From NCBI GenBank assembly GCA_947487385.1, contig CANKWU010000018.1:1-36831 (forward strand): 36,831 bases of DNA, in the 5' to 3' direction. The notes beneath the pieces were generated by a model, which was given only the letters and a program-made list of their open reading frames with translations, ran no database searches and was not told the origin of the DNA. Below, piece by piece: positions 35,601-36,831 of this stretch (position 1 is the first letter of the stretch; every line of letters starts with the position of its first letter). A program made the translations under genes and the position numbers. The stretch comes from Spartobacteria bacterium (GTDB taxonomy: Bacteria > Verrucomicrobiota > Verrucomicrobiia > Chthoniobacterales > UBA6821).

Positions 35601-36074
35601 GGTGGATTCGAGCAGTTCCGTGAAAAGGCTCGCCGGTTCCTGAGAGCGCATGAGGATCATATCGCCATCCACAAGCTCCGGACTAACGAGCCTCTCACCA
35701 AGACAGATATTCAGGAGTTGGAGCGGATGATCGCAGAAAGCGGAGTCGGCTCAGCGGCTGACCTCTCCAAAGCGAAAAAGGAAAGCGAGGGCCTGGGTAT
35801 CTTCGTCCGGTCCTTGGTGGGAATGGATCGCGAGGCGGCTAAGGCGGCGCTGAATGGATTCATTGCCGAACAGCAGCTCACGGCCAATCAGATCCAGTTT
35901 CTGGACGAGATTGTGAACTATCTCACCGAGCATGGCGTCATGGATGCCGCCCGCCTCTACGAATCGCCCTACACGGATTTCAACCCTCTCGGAGTGGACG
36001 GAGTCTTTAAGGCTCCTCAAGTGGATCAACTGATCAACATCCTCGACGAGGTGAAGAAGCGAGCGATGGGGTAG
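32679..36074 (+). CDS. hsdR: Type I restriction enzyme R subunit, EcoEI type, with DUF4145
   Basis: HsdR is the translocase and nuclease of the complex. Its 1131 residues contain the following parts in order. A DUF4145 domain (about 1-110, AFLAPEWPTLQDAAAKAESL) comes first, then a coiled coil (about 150-205, LEEKAGLDAEVLRLRAEV). The PD-(D/E)xK nuclease has D252 and E267-A-K269. The SF2 motor has ATGSGKT (381-387), DEAH (478-481), LTATP and QMVGRGTR (711-718). The C-terminal EcoEI_R_C-type region contains PVYTDFEDEEGE. All key residues are intact, so it should be active. The start is the ATG at 32679, 47 bp after the large unknown protein. The DUF4145 head occurs in a subset of Type I and related enzymes and is not needed for catalysis as such. 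Confidence 0.97.
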   Translation: MSQFAFLAPEWPTLQDAAAKAESLVYPDPRAACFYARRSLELVVHWIYKNDADLKLPYQENLSALVHEPCFRNVVGPAIFAKARLIREVGNQAVHSHKPIRQYDALMAVKELFHLSYWLVQTYGQGAKPAADLAFNPELLPKGATGVAVQAQTREQLQKLERDLSERDEKLTTLLEEKAGLDAEVLRLRAEVATVRKANAAKGDDHDYSEAETRDYFIDLLLKESGWALDQERDREFPVTGMPNEKGEGFVDYVLWGDNGLPLAVVEAKRTKRDPRVGQQQAKLYADCLETMYGRRPVIFYSNGYEHWIWDDASYPPRPVQGFYKKDELELMIQRRSSRKSLAGTEINKGIVERYYQERAIRRIAEAFEKDHDRKALLVMATGSGKTRTVIALSDLLMRCNWAKRVLFLADRVALVKQAVNAFKEFLPDSSPVNLVTEKYVEGRVYVSTYPTMMGLIDETQDGSRRFGPGHFDLIIIDEAHRSVFQKYRAIFDYFDSMLVGLTATPKDEVDRNTYSLFELEKGVPTDAYSLEEAVKDGYLVPPKAISISLKFPREGIAYKNLSEEEKEAWDALEWDEDGNRPANVEPEVVNKWLFNKDTVDKVLEHLMVHGQKVAGGDRLGKTIIFAKNQNHAEYIAERFNANYPHYKGAFARVITFKTEYAQDLIEDFSKKDGAPHIAISVDMLDTGIDVPEVVNVVFFKPVRSKTKFWQMVGRGTRLCPNLFGPGKNKEFFSIFDFCQNLEFFGEDPETSEGSVVASLGKKLFVKRLQLIGCLDELISGELHGKEGNSGIEEVRKTAGGLLHQEVQGMNLENFVVRPRRRLVEKYSGESAWTVLSIEELGELAQQVAGLPSEIKTDEEEAKRFDLLMLNLQLALLQKQASFKRLREQVLMIAGLLEEKASIPMVRDQMMLIEEIQSEPFWEHVTVPILERVRIQLRKLIQFIEKKDRKPVYTDFEDEEGESKEIELPGVSGGGGFEQFREKARRFLRAHEDHIAIHKLRTNEPLTKTDIQELERMIAESGVGSAADLSKAKKESEGLGIFVRSLVGMDREAAKAALNGFIAEQQLTANQIQFLDEIVNYLTEHGVMDAARLYESPYTDFNPLGVDGVFKAPQVDQLINILDEVKKRAMG

Positions 36075-36080
36075 GGATTC

Positions 36081-36356
36081 TTATCGTCCATCCCGGCGCT
36101 TAACATGAAAGAATGGTCGGCGCAGATTAGATTGATCGGAGAATGTAGGTTCATCTTCTCCAACATCTTTTTGATAAACGGGGCCATTTAGAGATGAAAT
36201 GGCCGCCCATACTACTTGATTTGTGTAATCGGCTACTCTTTGGGCGCTCTCCTCGTCAGGAAAAAAGGGGGGCAACAAAATGCTATCTCTATCTACGCCA
36301 CTGTAGCGTGCAGTTTTCACGATGATCCAAGGTGTGGCGTTAAAAGTGGTGGCCAT
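36081..36356 (-). CDS. doubtful small hypothetical protein
   Basis: On the minus strand an open frame from the ATG at 36356 gives 91 residues (MATTFNATPWIIVKTARY...). The frame extends upstream to a TTG at 36368. The composition is protein-like, with no repeats, but there is no ribosome binding site or family I recognise. It converges on hsdR, with only 6 bp between the two stops. It could be a real small gene, a remnant or chance. Confidence 0.35.
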   Translation of the reverse strand: MATTFNATPWIIVKTARYSGVDRDSILLPPFFPDEESAQRVADYTNQVVWAAISSLNGPVYQKDVGEDEPTFSDQSNLRRPFFHVKRRDGR

Positions 36357-36499
36357 ACTTTGATGCAAGTATCAGTGCTATTGGCCAGATGCAAGATGCC
36401 ATTGGAATCTCGAAAAGACTTTTCGGCGGTAGTTAACTCTAAAAAGTTGCTCCCAATCGGGAGCACCAGAGGGAGAAATGGAGGCTAGAATGCCCTCCT
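36357..36499. other. gap before the pseudogene
   Basis: No gene is supported here. The stretch holds a hairpin at 36448-36465 and otherwise shows no recognisable promoter or repeat. With the neighbouring doubtful ORF and pseudogene, it forms about 750 bp of weakly coding sequence at the right edge of the window. Confidence 0.4.
36448..36465 (-). terminator. possible intrinsic terminator (minus strand)
   Basis: TGCTCCC-AATC-GGGAGCA is a perfect 7-bp stem with a four-base loop. Read on the minus strand it is followed by ACTTTTTAG, a short T-run. That fits a weak rho-independent terminator for a leftward transcript, although no clear leftward gene ends here. Confidence 0.4.
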
Positions 36500-36828
36500 A
36501 TGTTCAACACCAAGAAACCAATCTCCATTGATGAAGAGGCCTTACTCCTTGATGGCCGCCGCCTTCCGGCCCGTCTGACTTCCGCTGAAGTGGCGGTGGT
36601 CTTTAGGGTTCCACGAACACGATATCGCCCAACGGGTCGTCGCCAAGCTGCTGATTCCACTCGGGAATCCCGCCCATAACTCCCCGAAGCATTTTGCCAC
36701 GGTGGACATCATTAAGGTCGCCCAGAACCGCGAATGGCTATGATTCGCTCGCTTTGCCAAGACCTCTCCCGCAACTGGCAGAGCAGGAATGAGAAGAAGA
36801 GAATTCCCTCTGCCCAGGAGAAAACCCC
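36500..36828 (+). pseudogene. frameshifted helix-turn-helix protein
   Basis: Three pieces in different frames join into one sensible protein. From the ATG at 36500 the first frame gives FNTKKPISIDEEALLLDG and RLTSAEVAVVFRVP. After an extra base near 36614 a second frame gives EHDIAQRVVAKLLIPLGNP and HFATVDIIKVAQNREWL, then a stop at 36741-36743. A third frame continues CQDLSRNWQSRNEKKR. Together they match a small helix-turn-helix family of the form RLT..EVA..LGF..HDI..L...LLKPLGNP...KYFAT, which I know from Verrucomicrobia. Two frameshifts point to an inactive copy; sequencing error is possible but would have to occur twice. Confidence 0.6.
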
Positions 36829-36831
36829 ATG
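36816..36831 (+). promoter_or_regulatory. ribosome binding site and start codon of the next gene
   Basis: AGGAG at 36816-36820 lies eight bases before an ATG at 36829-36831, the last base of the window. The spacing is ideal, so a plus-strand gene probably begins here, overlapping the end of the pseudogene's third frame. Nothing can be said about its product. Confidence 0.5.

Noticed and set aside
36439-36660. Minus-strand frame of 73 residues
   Set aside because: It is antisense to the helix-turn-helix pseudogene, ends inside a hairpin and has no family similarity.

Overview
The window reads as a chromosomal segment of a moderately GC-rich Gram-negative bacterium, most likely a member of the Verrucomicrobiota. 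The Gram-negative call rests on an LpxL-type acyltransferase, an MsbA-like exporter, a PpiD-like periplasmic foldase and an entericidin-like lipoprotein. The Verrucomicrobiota call is weaker. It rests on the gene mix, on the helix-turn-helix family whose remains lie at the right end, and on the style of the intergenic repeats.

Region 1 (1-9000): purB, then the membrane-arm half of respiratory complex I in canonical order (nuoH-I-J-K-L-M-N), all on the plus strand. The peripheral-arm genes nuoA-G are not upstream; purB sits there instead. Region 2 (9000-14450): a recF-like gene with a TTG start, an MsbA-like ABC exporter, and two paralogous GT-B-like putative glycosyltransferases, which suggests export and glycosylation of a surface lipid or glycan. 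Region 3 (14460-20460): tRNA-His (minus strand), a CYTH-NUDIX fusion, a PpiD-like foldase, and a tightly overlapped TPR protein - metG - LpxL-like acyltransferase - entericidin-like lipoprotein run. Region 4 (20540-25035): the HrpB helicase on the minus strand, diverging from two exported proteins of unknown function and a double-ACT protein.

Region 5 (25112-36074) is an accessory defence island placed directly after tRNA-Ser(UGA). The last 24 nt of the tRNA locus (3' end including CCA plus five flanking bases) recur perfectly 146 bp downstream, an att-like duplication. The island holds a membrane-anchored protein of unknown function, hsdM, hsdS, a 1191-residue protein I do not recognise, and an EcoEI-type hsdR with an N-terminal DUF4145 domain. 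The unrecognised protein, lying inside the Type I restriction operon, is the best candidate for something undescribed. Region 6 (36075-36831) is degraded sequence with a doubtful minus-strand ORF, a hairpin and a twice-frameshifted helix-turn-helix pseudogene. It ends on a well-spaced ribosome binding site and the ATG of the next gene.

Several intergenic gaps contain imperfect inverted repeats whose arms are built from degenerate 8-9 nt units (GTTAAAAG-like in three gaps, GGGATGAAT-like in one).
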